NCBI GenBank assembly: GCA_043758755.1
Contig: JAYVMW010000045.1
Span: 16,778 to 80,777 of the forward strand
Direction: 5' to 3'
Length of the DNA: 64,000 nt
Source: Solimicrobium sp043758755
GTDB lineage: Bacteria > Pseudomonadota > Gammaproteobacteria > Burkholderiales > Burkholderiaceae_D
Positions 1 through 8,460 of this stretch are shown here, one piece after another (position 1 is the stretch's first letter; each line of letters begins with the position of its first letter). The translations under genes and the position numbers were made by a program. The notes beneath the pieces are model-generated. The model did not search any database and was not told the DNA's origin. It saw only the letters and a program-made list of their open reading frames with translations.

Positions 1-774
1 GCACAGGGGGTCAGGGAGATTTCCTATCTGGGCCAGAACGTCAACGCGTTTCGCGGTGTCATGGCGGATGGCGAGATTGCCGATTTTGCGCTGCTCATCG
101 AATACACGGCAGAAATTCCCGGCATCGAACGGATCCGTTTCGTAACCAGTCACCCCAAAGAATTTACCCAGCGCCTCATCGATACCTATGCCAAGGTACC
201 CAAACTCGTTGATCATTTATACCTGCCGGCCCAACATGGTTCGGACCGCATTCTGTCGGCCATGAAACGCGGCTACACCGTGCTGGAATACAAGTCGGTA
301 TTGCGTCGCCTGAAAGCCGTTCGTCCGAACATGTCGGTCTCATCCGATTTTATTGTCGGCTTCCCGGGTGAAACCGAAGCTGACTTTGAGGCGATGATGA
401 AACTGATCGACGACGCTGGCTTCGATAACAGTTTCAGTTTTATTTTCAGTCCGCGTCCGGGTACCCCGGCAGCCAGTCTGGAGGATGACACGCCACATGA
501 AGTCAAGCTCGCACGTCTGCAGCGACTGCAGGCCGTCATCAACAATAACGTCAAACGTTACAGCAATCAGATGATAGGTTCAGTGCAACGGGTACTGGTT
601 GAAGCGCCGACTGTCAAGGACGTGCATGAACTGCAGGGCCGTACCGAAAATAACCGGGTCGTCAATTTCCCCGGACCGGTCGAGCTGATCGGCCAGATCG
701 TCGAAGTAAAAATCACCCATAGCTACAATTTCTCGCTGCGTGGCGAGCTCATTCCTGTGACTGTTTCAGCGTGA
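1..774 (+). CDS. miaB: tRNA-2-methylthio-N6-dimethylallyladenosine synthase MiaB (C-terminal part)
   Basis: Partial: the reading frame is open from base 1, so the N-terminal half (UPF0004 domain and the radical-SAM CxxxCxxC cluster) lies upstream of the window. The 257 visible residues begin inside the radical-SAM barrel with the conserved LGQNVNAFRG stretch, followed by RIRFVTSHP, LYLPAQHGSDRIL and SDFIVGFPGETEADF, all typical of the MiaB/methylthiotransferase family. A C-terminal TRAM domain follows (about the last 65 residues). MiaB adds a methylthio group to i6A37 of tRNAs reading UNN codons. The stop overlaps the GTG start of phoH by 4 bases, so the two are probably translationally coupled. 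Confidence 0.95.
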   Translation, partial: AQGVREISYLGQNVNAFRGVMADGEIADFALLIEYTAEIPGIERIRFVTSHPKEFTQRLIDTYAKVPKLVDHLYLPAQHGSDRILSAMKRGYTVLEYKSVLRRLKAVRPNMSVSSDFIVGFPGETEADFEAMMKLIDDAGFDNSFSFIFSPRPGTPAASLEDDTPHEVKLARLQRLQAVINNNVKRYSNQMIGSVQRVLVEAPTVKDVHELQGRTENNRVVNFPGPVELIGQIVEVKITHSYNFSLRGELIPVTVSA

Positions 775-1811
775 AAAATAAAACCAAAGTCCTTACCTTC
801 GCACCAGAGCAGCCTCTGGATAATGTCAAACTCGCCGCACTGTGCGGACCGATGGATGCCAATCTGCGCCAGATTTCTGCTGCGCTGGATGTGTCGCTGT
901 TTCGGCGCGGAGAAAAATTTATCGTCAGCGGAGAAAATGCCGATCAGGCTGTTGCGCTGCTGGAAAAATTTTACAACGCCAATCAAAAAGCGATTTCTGT
1001 CGATGAAGTGCAACTGGCACTGGTCGAACAGCGCAGCGTTTCGGTAGCCGCCCATACGCCGATATTGCTGGGCAGCGAAGCGCCCAGCGATCTGGTCAGT
1101 CCGGTCCTGAAAACGCGCCGTTCCGATCTACGTGGCCGCACCCCGCATCAGATCAGCTATTTGAAATCGATTCTGGAATACGACATTACCTTTGGTGTCG
1201 GACCGGCCGGTACCGGCAAAACCTATCTGGCTGTAGCCTGCGCGGTAGATGCGCTTGAACGTGATGCGGTCAAACGCATTGTGCTGACCCGTCCGGCAGT
1301 CGAGGCCGGTGAGCGGCTTGGCTTTTTGCCCGGCGATCTGGCGCAAAAGGTCGATCCGTATTTACGTCCCTTGTATGATGCGCTGTACGACCTGCTCGGG
1401 TTTGACCGCACCCAGAAACTGTTTGAAAAACAGGCGATCGAAATTGCACCGCTGGCCTATATGCGCGGTCGCACACTCAATCATGCGTTCGTGATTCTGG
1501 ATGAGGCGCAAAATACCACACCCGAACAAATGAAAATGTTTTTGACCCGGGTTGGGTTTGGCAGCAAGGCCGTAGTGACCGGCGACGTGACCCAGGTCGA
1601 TTTGCAGCGTGGCCAGAAAAGCGGTCTGGTTGATGCCATGCAGGTGCTGGGTGACGTGCGCGGTATTGCGTTCACCCGCTTCACCAGTGTTGATGTGGTG
1701 CGTCATCCGCTGGTGGCGCGTATTGTCGATGCCTATGAAAGTGCGGCGGAAGCCACTGCCGAGATTGCAGTGCCGAAAGCGAGCAAAAATGTCCGAAAAA
1801 TCACCCGATAA
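771..1811 (+). CDS. phoH: PhoH-like ATPase
   Basis: 346 residues, GTG start overlapping the miaB stop (GTGA). Walker A GPAGTGKT lies at about residues 144-151, and the Walker B/DEAQ motif (FVILDEAQN) follows near residue 240, then SKAVVTGDVTQVDL. This is the PhoH/YbeZ P-loop NTPase family, cytoplasmic, usually found with ybeY and tied to ribosome/RNA metabolism. An N-terminal region of about 110 residues precedes the ATPase core, as in other YbeZ proteins. The end overlaps the ybeY start by 23 bases, consistent with one operon. Assignment is firm; the precise cellular reaction is not established from sequence. Confidence 0.95.
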   Translation: MKNKTKVLTFAPEQPLDNVKLAALCGPMDANLRQISAALDVSLFRRGEKFIVSGENADQAVALLEKFYNANQKAISVDEVQLALVEQRSVSVAAHTPILLGSEAPSDLVSPVLKTRRSDLRGRTPHQISYLKSILEYDITFGVGPAGTGKTYLAVACAVDALERDAVKRIVLTRPAVEAGERLGFLPGDLAQKVDPYLRPLYDALYDLLGFDRTQKLFEKQAIEIAPLAYMRGRTLNHAFVILDEAQNTTPEQMKMFLTRVGFGSKAVVTGDVTQVDLQRGQKSGLVDAMQVLGDVRGIAFTRFTSVDVVRHPLVARIVDAYESAAEATAEIAVPKASKNVRKITR

Positions 1812-2253
1812 AATCAAACTCAGTTTGACGGTGCAGTTCCCGGACAAACGTCTGCAAAAGCAGTTGCCCAAGGCGCTGATCAAACAGACCGTGCAGGCGG
1901 CTCTATTCGCGCCGGCCGATTTCACCATTCGCTTTGTCGATGCTACAGAGGGCAGGGCATTGAACAAAGAATTTCGCGGCAAGGATTATGCAACCAATGT
2001 GCTGACCTTTGCCTACACCGAAGACGAAGATGCCGAGGTCACGCTGGCCGACATCATTCTGTGTACCGATGTTTTGCAGCAGGAAGCTGCCGATCAGAAA
2101 AAATCCCTGACCGATCACGCGCAGCATCTGATCGTACATGGCGTGATGCATGCGCAGGGCTATGATCATGAAAATGATGAGGAAGCCCAGGAAATGGAAC
2201 AGCTCGAAACCGAGATTCTGACCACTCTCGGTATTTCAAATCCCTATCTTTGA
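1789..2253 (+). CDS. ybeY: Endoribonuclease YbeY / rRNA maturation factor
   Basis: 154 residues from the ATG at 1789; a longer open frame from 1609 runs through phoH and is not needed. The zinc signature HGVMHAQGYDH (H-x3-H-x5-H) is intact near the C-terminus and is the family hallmark. YbeY is a metal-dependent endoribonuclease used in 16S rRNA 3' end maturation and late 70S quality control. Its start lies inside phoH, giving a 23-base overlap and likely coupled expression. The next canonical partner, corC, is displaced by an inserted phosphoesterase gene. Confidence 0.95.
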   Translation: MSEKSPDKIKLSLTVQFPDKRLQKQLPKALIKQTVQAALFAPADFTIRFVDATEGRALNKEFRGKDYATNVLTFAYTEDEDAEVTLADIILCTDVLQQEAADQKKSLTDHAQHLIVHGVMHAQGYDHENDEEAQEMEQLETEILTTLGISNPYL

Positions 2254-2381
2254 TGCGGATTTTCTGGAACAGCAATTTTTTCACGCCTCAGATTTGCGTG
2301 ACTGTGTGTTATTGACACATTTCATCAAGCTGACACACAAGCTCATTACGCTCCCCGATAATTCAACACCGGGAGCGCCTA

Positions 2382-3215
2382 GTGAGCCACAAAGCCAGTC
2401 ACAGCGATGAAGAACAGGCCGAATTCAAACTGCGCACCATCTTCATTTCCGATATTCACCTCGGTACCAAGGGCTGTCAGGCCGAGGTACTGCTGGATTT
2501 TTTAAAACACTGTCATGCCGACACCTATTATCTGGTCGGCGATATTGTCGACGGCTGGCGTCTTAAAAAATCCTGGTACTGGCCACAGTCGCACAACGAT
2601 GTGGTGCAAAAGCTGCTCAGAAAAGCACGCAAGGGCAGCCGCATCATTTATGTACCGGGCAATCATGATGAATTTCTGCGCCATTACTTTGACCTGACCT
2701 TTGGCGACGTCGAGGTCAAAAATAATCCCATCCATGAAACCTCTGATGGCAAACGGCTGCTGGTTACCCATGGCGACCAGTACGACAATGTGATGCTGTA
2801 TTCGCGCTGGCTGGCGTTTCTGGGCGACAGTGCCTATGAGACGCTGTTGATGCTGAACCGGCCGCTGAATAAGGTGCGGCGCTTTTTCGGTCTGTCGCAC
2901 TGGTCGCTGTCGCAGTATCTGAAGCTGAAGGTAAAAAACGCGGTGAATTTCATTTCCTGTTTTGAAACTGTGGTGGCAGCCGACGCCAGACACCAGCGGG
3001 TCGATGGCGTAGTTTGTGGTCATATTCACCATGCCGAAATTCGTGAAATTGAAGGCGTCACGTATTGCAATGATGGCGACTGGGTGGAGAGTTGCACCGC
3101 TCTGGTCGAACATATGGATGGCAGACTGGAAATTATGAGCTGGCTGGAACACTACAACCGTCGTTTATTGGCGCTGCCTGAGTCACAACCGGATTTTGCA
3201 CAAAGTCCGATTTAA
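2382..3215 (+). CDS. LpxH-like calcineurin-type metallophosphoesterase (UDP-2,3-diacylglucosamine hydrolase family)
   Basis: 277 residues from a GTG preceded by GGGAG. The five metallophosphoesterase blocks are present in order: SDIHLGTKG, GDIVDGW, GNHDE, a VTHGD block and GHIHH. The set matches COG2908, the family of LpxH, which hydrolyses UDP-2,3-diacylglucosamine to lipid X in lipid A synthesis. It is longer than E. coli LpxH (about 240 residues) and resembles the LpxH2-like branch, so the true substrate could differ. It sits between ybeY and corC with 128 bases upstream, within an otherwise canonical miaB-phoH-ybeY-corC-lnt cluster. Family confident, substrate inferred. Confidence 0.8.
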   Translation: MSHKASHSDEEQAEFKLRTIFISDIHLGTKGCQAEVLLDFLKHCHADTYYLVGDIVDGWRLKKSWYWPQSHNDVVQKLLRKARKGSRIIYVPGNHDEFLRHYFDLTFGDVEVKNNPIHETSDGKRLLVTHGDQYDNVMLYSRWLAFLGDSAYETLLMLNRPLNKVRRFFGLSHWSLSQYLKLKVKNAVNFISCFETVVAADARHQRVDGVVCGHIHHAEIREIEGVTYCNDGDWVESCTALVEHMDGRLEIMSWLEHYNRRLLALPESQPDFAQSPI

Positions 3216-3254
3216 GGTATCCTGTAGCATTCCAACTTTGGCTTTAAGCCTCCT

Positions 3255-4181
3255 ATGCCAGAACATCCCAGTAAGGTCAGAACGGCTGATAAAAAGTACG
3301 CCTCCCGAGCAGCCACTTCTGACGCCAAACCACACCGTTCGCTTTTCGAACGTCTGACCGCCCTCATTTCCCCCGAACCTGAAAACCGCGCAGAACTGCT
3401 TGAAGTGCTGCAGGATGCCCACGAACGCAATCTGATCGATGCCGATGCCCTGTCGATGATTGAAGGGGTATTTCAGGTCTCCGATCTATGTGCCCGTGAC
3501 ATCATGGTGCCGCGCTCGCAAATGGATGTCATCGATATCACCAAACCAATTTCAGAATGGATGCCGTATGTGATCAGCACCGCCCATTCACGTTTTCCGG
3601 CAGTCGAAGGCAATCGAGACAAGGTAGTCGGTGTGTTGCTGGCCAAGGATTTGCTGCGTTATTACTTTGATGAAGAATTCGATGTGCGCGACATGCTGCG
3701 CCCGGCCGTGTTCATTCCGGAGTCCAAGCGCCTCAATGTGCTGTTGCGCGATTTCCGCGCCAACCGCAACCATATCGCCATGGTCGTCGACGAATACGGC
3801 GGCGTCGATGGTCTCATTACGATCGAAGATGTGCTGGAACAGATTGTCGGCGATATCGAAGATGAATACGATTTCGACGAAGAGGAAGACAACATACTTT
3901 CAGTGGGAACCGGCACCCACGGCGAGCGCTGGCGCGTCAAGGGTTTGACCGAAATCAGCCAGTTCAACGACATCATCGGCAGCAATTTTTCTGATTGTGA
4001 TGTCGACACGATCGGCGGACTGGTTGCCAACCATCTGGGGCGCGTGCCGCACAAGGGCGACAAATTCATCATTGAACGCACTGGTTTTGAAGTGCTGCGC
4101 GCCGATCCGCGCCAGGTAGACGTGCTGCTGGTTGAGCATATGCCCAACATGACACTGCCGGATGAAACGGAGGCAGGATAA
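3255..4181 (+). CDS. corC: CorC/HlyC family protein with CBS-domain pair
   Basis: 308 residues. A basic N-terminal segment is followed by paired CBS domains (about residues 75-195; DIMVPRSQMDVI, then HIAMVVDEYGGVDGLITIED) and a C-terminal CorC_HlyC transporter-associated domain (about 220-300). No transmembrane segment is visible, so this is the soluble CorC type linked to Mg/Co efflux rather than the CNNM membrane type. It lies 39 bases after the LpxH-like gene and just before lnt. No good Shine-Dalgarno sequence precedes the ATG at 3255, but the start keeps the expected length. Confidence 0.9.
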   Translation: MPEHPSKVRTADKKYASRAATSDAKPHRSLFERLTALISPEPENRAELLEVLQDAHERNLIDADALSMIEGVFQVSDLCARDIMVPRSQMDVIDITKPISEWMPYVISTAHSRFPAVEGNRDKVVGVLLAKDLLRYYFDEEFDVRDMLRPAVFIPESKRLNVLLRDFRANRNHIAMVVDEYGGVDGLITIEDVLEQIVGDIEDEYDFDEEEDNILSVGTGTHGERWRVKGLTEISQFNDIIGSNFSDCDVDTIGGLVANHLGRVPHKGDKFIIERTGFEVLRADPRQVDVLLVEHMPNMTLPDETEAG

Positions 4182-4184
4182 TGC

Positions 4185-4207
4185 AGGGCGCAATGTTATT
4201 GCACCCT
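4185..4207. repeat. Short palindrome between corC and lnt
   Basis: AGGGCGCAAT, loop GTT, ATTGCACCCT: a 10-base inverted repeat with one C/A mismatch, directly after the corC stop. There is no T-run, so it is probably not a simple terminator. It could be an mRNA-stabilising hairpin or a dispersed palindromic repeat. Confidence 0.5.
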
Positions 4208-4251
4208 ACGCGTTAAGTTAATTGAGAGAAGCGCATGAGGAAAGGTCCGTT

Positions 4252-5793
4252 TTGCAAAGTGTGATTGCACGCTGCCCGAACTGGGCGTTTTTTTTATGCC
4301 TGCTTTTAATCGGTGCGCTCAACGCGCTGGCGTTCGCGCCGGTTGGGCTCTGGCCGCTGCAGCTCATCGATCTGGCAATGCTGTTTGTAGTGCTGTACCA
4401 CACCCAAACGGTCAGGAAAGTCATGCAGTACACCTGGGCATTCTGCTTTGCCTGGCTGTTTGCCGGTGTGATCTGGCTGACCGTCACGATGTTTCGCTAC
4501 GGTGACATGCCGGTGTGGCTGTCGGTATTGTGCGTGGCGTTGTTTACAGCTGCGCTGGCCTGTATCCCTGCCCTGGCGATGGGACTGGCAGCAAGAATGC
4601 GGCTGCACTTTCATGCGTCACCCGCAGTGATTTGTCTGATCTTGTTTCCGAGTTGCTGGAGTCTGGCCGAGTGGACGCGCGACTGGCTGTTTACCGGCTT
4701 TCCCTGGCTGGTTTCCGGTTACGCCCACAATGTTGGCCCGCTGGCCGGATACGCCCCGGTGCTCGGTGTGTTTGGCATTACCTGGCTCACAGCAATGATT
4801 GCCGGTTGCGTGGTGCTGATTGCCGAGCGAGAGCGGATTTACGCTGTGCCGGCGCTGCTGATTTTTTGCGCTGGCGCTGTACTGCAACTGGTGCATTGGA
4901 CAATCCCCCACGGCCATCCGTTGACCGTGCGGCTGTTGCAGGGCAATGTCGATCAGCAGGTCAAGTTTGAGCGTGAGCATCTGATTGATTCACTGCAGTT
5001 TTATGCTGACGCCATCCAGCAACAACCTGCCGATCTGATCGTGACACCGGAGTCCGCACTGCCGCTGCCGAAAAATTCTCTGCCGGACGGTTATCTCAAT
5101 ATGCTGCAGGCGTTTTCCAGCGCCTCCCACAGTACGATTGCGCTCGGGTTGTTCAACAGCGACGGTCCGAACCTGTATGCCAACAGCATGATCAGCATTA
5201 CGCCATCAGCGTTGGCGTCAGCACAAACCTACCGCTATGACAAACACCATCTGGTCCCGTTTGGCGAATTCATTCCTAAAGGATTTGCCTGGTTTTATCA
5301 CTATATGAATATTCCGATGGGGGATTTGCAGCGCGGACCGCTGCTGGCATTGCCGTTCCCGGTGAAGGATCAGCAGGTATTGCCCAATATCTGTTATGAA
5401 GATGTGTTCGGTGAAGAAATCGCTGCCCGGATTTCCAACGCCCATTTTTCCCAGCAAGCCGTACCAACAATTTTATTGAACATGACCAATCTGTCCTGGT
5501 TTGGCGACAGCTGGGCCATGCCGCAACATGTGCAGATCACCCAGATGCGCACGCTGGAAACCGGCCGGCCCATGCTGCGTTCTACCAATACCGGCGTGAC
5601 GACACTGGTCAGTGCACAGGGGCAGATTGTTGCCCAGATGGCGGGATTCGAACGCGGTGAACTCGATGTCAGCGTGCAGGGTTACGAGGGACTTACACCG
5701 TATATCGTGTGTGGCAATTATCTGTGGCTGGGTTTGATGGGATTGCTTGCACTGGGGACCGCATTTGCAGTGCGCTATAAAAGGACGTTGTGA
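4252..5793 (+). CDS. lnt: Apolipoprotein N-acyltransferase Lnt
   Basis: Inner-membrane enzyme that transfers the third acyl chain to the N-terminal Cys of lipoproteins. Several hydrophobic helices fill the first 215 residues, followed by a periplasmic nitrilase-like domain. The catalytic triad is visible: Glu in VTPESALPLP, Lys in YDKHHLVPFGEF and Cys in NICYEDVFGEEI. The TTG at 4252 is chosen because AAAGG ends 6 bases before it and it places the catalytic Glu at residue 267, as in E. coli; an upstream TTG at 4222 lacks a ribosome site and a GTG at 4261 is also possible. Length 513 residues is normal. Last gene of the plus-strand cluster. Confidence 0.92.
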   Translation: MQSVIARCPNWAFFLCLLLIGALNALAFAPVGLWPLQLIDLAMLFVVLYHTQTVRKVMQYTWAFCFAWLFAGVIWLTVTMFRYGDMPVWLSVLCVALFTAALACIPALAMGLAARMRLHFHASPAVICLILFPSCWSLAEWTRDWLFTGFPWLVSGYAHNVGPLAGYAPVLGVFGITWLTAMIAGCVVLIAERERIYAVPALLIFCAGAVLQLVHWTIPHGHPLTVRLLQGNVDQQVKFEREHLIDSLQFYADAIQQQPADLIVTPESALPLPKNSLPDGYLNMLQAFSSASHSTIALGLFNSDGPNLYANSMISITPSALASAQTYRYDKHHLVPFGEFIPKGFAWFYHYMNIPMGDLQRGPLLALPFPVKDQQVLPNICYEDVFGEEIAARISNAHFSQQAVPTILLNMTNLSWFGDSWAMPQHVQITQMRTLETGRPMLRSTNTGVTTLVSAQGQIVAQMAGFERGELDVSVQGYEGLTPYIVCGNYLWLGLMGLLALGTAFAVRYKRTL

Positions 5794-5804
5794 TGGATGG
5801 CTGC

Positions 5805-6479
5805 TTACAACGTTAGCAGCTCGGGCCAGAATTGCGGATCGTGCAGGAGATTGCCGATGCCGTTGATGACAAACTGCACGCCAATGCAGATCAGCAGAAA
5901 GCCCATGATGCGCGATACTGCCTCGATACCATCCTTGCCCAGCATGGACGTCAGCCGCTCCGAAGCATGCAGCACCAGCCAGGCGATATATGCCACCAGC
6001 AAAATGCCGATGACCACCGACAGATAACCCAGCCAGATTGGCAGCGCAGTCTGGCTGTGCACACCGGTAGACATGGAAATCACCACCGCAATCGAACCCG
6101 GTCCCGACAAAGTCGGCATGGCCAGTGGGCTGAACGAAATGTCATGTTTGGCATTGATTTTGTGGCCCTGGGCCTGCTCGGCCGGCGGAAACAGCATGTT
6201 GAATCCGAATTTGCACACGATCAGTCCCCCTGCGATGCGCAGCCCCGGGATCGAAATACTGAAAAAATCCATCAGTAACGCACCGACCAGCAGAAATACG
6301 ACCAGAATGCCGGCCATGTAATAGCAGGCGCGCTTGACCTGTCGGGCGCGCTCCGGGGGGCTGAGATGGCCGGCAATGGCGGGCAGAATCACCACGGTAG
6401 TTAATGGATTGGCAATCGGCAGCAGCGCGGAAATCGTCCCGAGGATGGTGGTGAAAATTTCGACCATGATTTGATGCAT
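5805..6479 (-). CDS. MarC family integral membrane protein
   Basis: About 224 residues with six likely transmembrane helices. The N-terminal ISALLPIANPLTTV and the later MPTLSGPGSIAVVI match the two pseudo-repeats of the MarC (UPF0056) family, whose function is unknown despite the historical link to multiple antibiotic resistance. Start chosen at the ATG at 6479; the frame extends upstream to a TTG at 6518, and another ATG lies at 6467. No good ribosome site is seen for any of them. It converges on lnt with only 11 bases between stops. Confidence 0.85.
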   Translation of the reverse strand: MHQIMVEIFTTILGTISALLPIANPLTTVVILPAIAGHLSPPERARQVKRACYYMAGILVVFLLVGALLMDFFSISIPGLRIAGGLIVCKFGFNMLFPPAEQAQGHKINAKHDISFSPLAMPTLSGPGSIAVVISMSTGVHSQTALPIWLGYLSVVIGILLVAYIAWLVLHASERLTSMLGKDGIEAVSRIMGFLLICIGVQFVINGIGNLLHDPQFWPELLTL

Positions 6480-6610
6480 AGCGGGATTGATCGTGTTGAT
6501 AATATTTCCATCATACAATGTTCTGTCTAAACTACAAATTCATTTCATTCCTGACCCTTTCATATATAGTTAATGGCACGAAACAGTCCGATTTTTTTTG
6601 AAAGTTCAAT

Positions 6611-7744
6611 ATGATCAATACCATCGAAGACCTGCGCCTGCTGGCCAAAAAGCGCGTGCCACGCATGTTTTACGATTACGCCGATTCCGGGTCCTGGACC
6701 GAATCGACCTATCGCGCCAACGAATCTGACTTCTCGGACATTCACTTTCGGCAGCGCGTTGCCGTGAATCTGGAAAACCGGACGTTGCACACCACCATGG
6801 TCGGCGAGACCGTTTCAATGCCGGTTGCGCTGGCACCGACCGGATCGGCGGGTATGCAGCATGCGGATGGAGAAATTCTTGCAGCGCAGGCAGCGGAGCG
6901 CTTTGGCGTGCCCTTTACCCTGTCGACCATGAGCATCTGCTCGATCGAGGATGTCGCGGCACATACTACCAAACCGTTCTGGTTTCAAATGTATGTCATG
7001 CGCGACCGCGAATATGTCTACCGGCTGATTGATCGCGCCAAGGCCGCGCGCTGTTCGGCGCTGGTATTGACGCTGGATCTGCAGATACTCGGCCAGCGCC
7101 ACAAGGATCTGGTCAACGGCCTGTCGGTACCGCCGAAACTGACTGCGTCAAGCATACTCAATATGCTGACCAAGCCGCGCTGGTGTCTGGGCATGGCCGG
7201 AACGCAGCGCCGCTCGTTCGGCAACATCATGGGACACGTGACCAATGCCACCAATCTTACCTCACTGTCGTTATGGACCAAGGAACAGTTTGATTCGTCG
7301 CTGTGCTGGAATGATGTGGCGTGGATCAAAAAGCGCTGGGGCGGCAAGCTGATCATCAAGGGCATCATGGACCCTGAAGATGCACGCCTGGCAGTACAGA
7401 GTGGCGCTGACGCACTGATCGTATCGAACCATGGCGGCCGCCAGCTTGACGGCGCGCTGTCCAGCATTCGCGCATTGCCGGCCATTGTTGATGCGGTCGG
7501 TTCGCAGATTGAAGTACATATGGATGGCGGCATTCGTTCCGGACAGGATGTACTCAAAGCCGTGGCACTCGGGGCCAAAGGTGTCTATATTGGACGACCA
7601 TTTTTGTATGGTCTGGGTGCAATGGGACAGCAGGGAGTGACGAAATGTCTGGAAATCATTCATAACGAACTTGATTTGACGATGGCCTTTTGTGGACATA
7701 CTGATATCAAGAAAATCGATCAGAAAATTCTTATCGCAAAATGA
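6611..7744 (+). CDS. lldD: FMN-dependent alpha-hydroxy-acid dehydrogenase (L-lactate dehydrogenase, LldD-like)
   Basis: 377 residues, (beta/alpha)8 FMN enzyme that oxidises L-2-hydroxy acids to 2-oxo acids, normally feeding the quinone pool. Seen: the N-terminal RVPRMFYDYADSGS, PVALAPTGSAGM, FTLSTMSICSIED, TLDLQILGQRHKD, the FMN/active-site segment SNHGGRQLD with its catalytic His, and the phosphate-binding MDGGIRSGQDVLKA and GRPFLYGLGAMG. The motif set is that of the lactate/mandelate dehydrogenase branch; L-lactate is the likeliest substrate but cannot be proved. It stands alone, without lactate permease or LldR, divergent from the MarC gene. Confidence 0.88.
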   Translation: MINTIEDLRLLAKKRVPRMFYDYADSGSWTESTYRANESDFSDIHFRQRVAVNLENRTLHTTMVGETVSMPVALAPTGSAGMQHADGEILAAQAAERFGVPFTLSTMSICSIEDVAAHTTKPFWFQMYVMRDREYVYRLIDRAKAARCSALVLTLDLQILGQRHKDLVNGLSVPPKLTASSILNMLTKPRWCLGMAGTQRRSFGNIMGHVTNATNLTSLSLWTKEQFDSSLCWNDVAWIKKRWGGKLIIKGIMDPEDARLAVQSGADALIVSNHGGRQLDGALSSIRALPAIVDAVGSQIEVHMDGGIRSGQDVLKAVALGAKGVYIGRPFLYGLGAMGQQGVTKCLEIIHNELDLTMAFCGHTDIKKIDQKILIAK

Positions 7745-7790
7745 CGATACACAATTTCAATCACCTAGCTGTTACTGCAGGAGTGCTTTA

Positions 7791-8117
7791 ATGAATGTTC
7801 TATTTAAACCAACCATGATCCTCCTGCCGTTCATGCTTATTTCTGGTTGTGCCGATTTTGTACAGCTCAAGCCAGGCGCTGAAAGCGTCAACCTTTACAC
7901 GGTTGAAAATGTCCGGGATTGCGTGCATTTTGGTTCGGTGCAGGTCAGCGTCCTGAACAAAGTTGGTCCCGTAAGCCGGGACCCGCTTGCCATCGAAAAT
8001 GAACTTAATACGTTAGCCAAAAACTCCGCGTTTGCCAGCGGTGCCGATACGGCCATCGCAGCCGGCCCGGTCAAGGACGGTGCGCGGGATTTCGATATTT
8101 ACAAATGCAAGAAATAG
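7791..8117 (+). CDS. Small DUF4156-like lipoprotein
   Basis: 108 residues. The ATG at 7791 has GCAGGA about 10 bases upstream and gives a hydrophobic signal ending in the lipobox LISGC, so the mature protein starts at that Cys; a longer open frame from 7692 overlaps lldD and is not used. The mature part carries two further Cys (VRDCVHFG and the C-terminal IYKCKK), possibly a disulfide. The ENVRDCxxxG layout with an Ala-rich middle fits DUF4156/YjeI-like proteins, whose function is unknown. It follows lldD by 46 bases. Confidence 0.7.
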   Translation: MNVLFKPTMILLPFMLISGCADFVQLKPGAESVNLYTVENVRDCVHFGSVQVSVLNKVGPVSRDPLAIENELNTLAKNSAFASGADTAIAAGPVKDGARDFDIYKCKK

Positions 8118-8120
8118 CGC

Positions 8121-8417
8121 ACTGTTTCCACCAATGAATATATCGACAGCGGCGCTCTTATCAGAAATATTGACGAACTGGTGATCGCAGGAGTCAGCAC
8201 CAACATTTCTGTTGAATCAACGGCACGCAGCGCTAAGAATCTGGGATTTCGAACAACAGTAATTTCTGATGCTACCTATGCCTTCGACAAGATTGACTTC
8301 GATGGACAATTAAAAACAGCCGATGTTGTTCATGCAATGGCTCTTGCGAACCTCAATGGGGAATTTTCTGCTGTTATAAGAACTGCCGAATTATTGAAGG
8401 GCAACCAAGGCCACTGA
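8121..8417 (+). pseudogene. Remnant of an isochorismatase-family cysteine hydrolase
   Basis: The frame just after the tag stop of the lipoprotein gene reads as the C-terminal half of a cysteine hydrolase: IDELVIAGVSTN, then VESTARSAKNLGFRTTVISD and VVHAMALANLNGEF. The N-terminal half, with the catalytic Asp and Lys, is absent; upstream bases belong to the lipoprotein gene. The usual nucleophile in STN-[IV]-C-VES is Ser here (STNISVES). With no upstream start apart from an internal GTG at 8181 and a missing catalytic set, this is best read as a broken gene. About 99 codons survive. Confidence 0.75.
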
Positions 8418-8460
8418 CCCGTCAGTGAATCGTATTTCGAAATTGGTTTGGCGTCTACTT

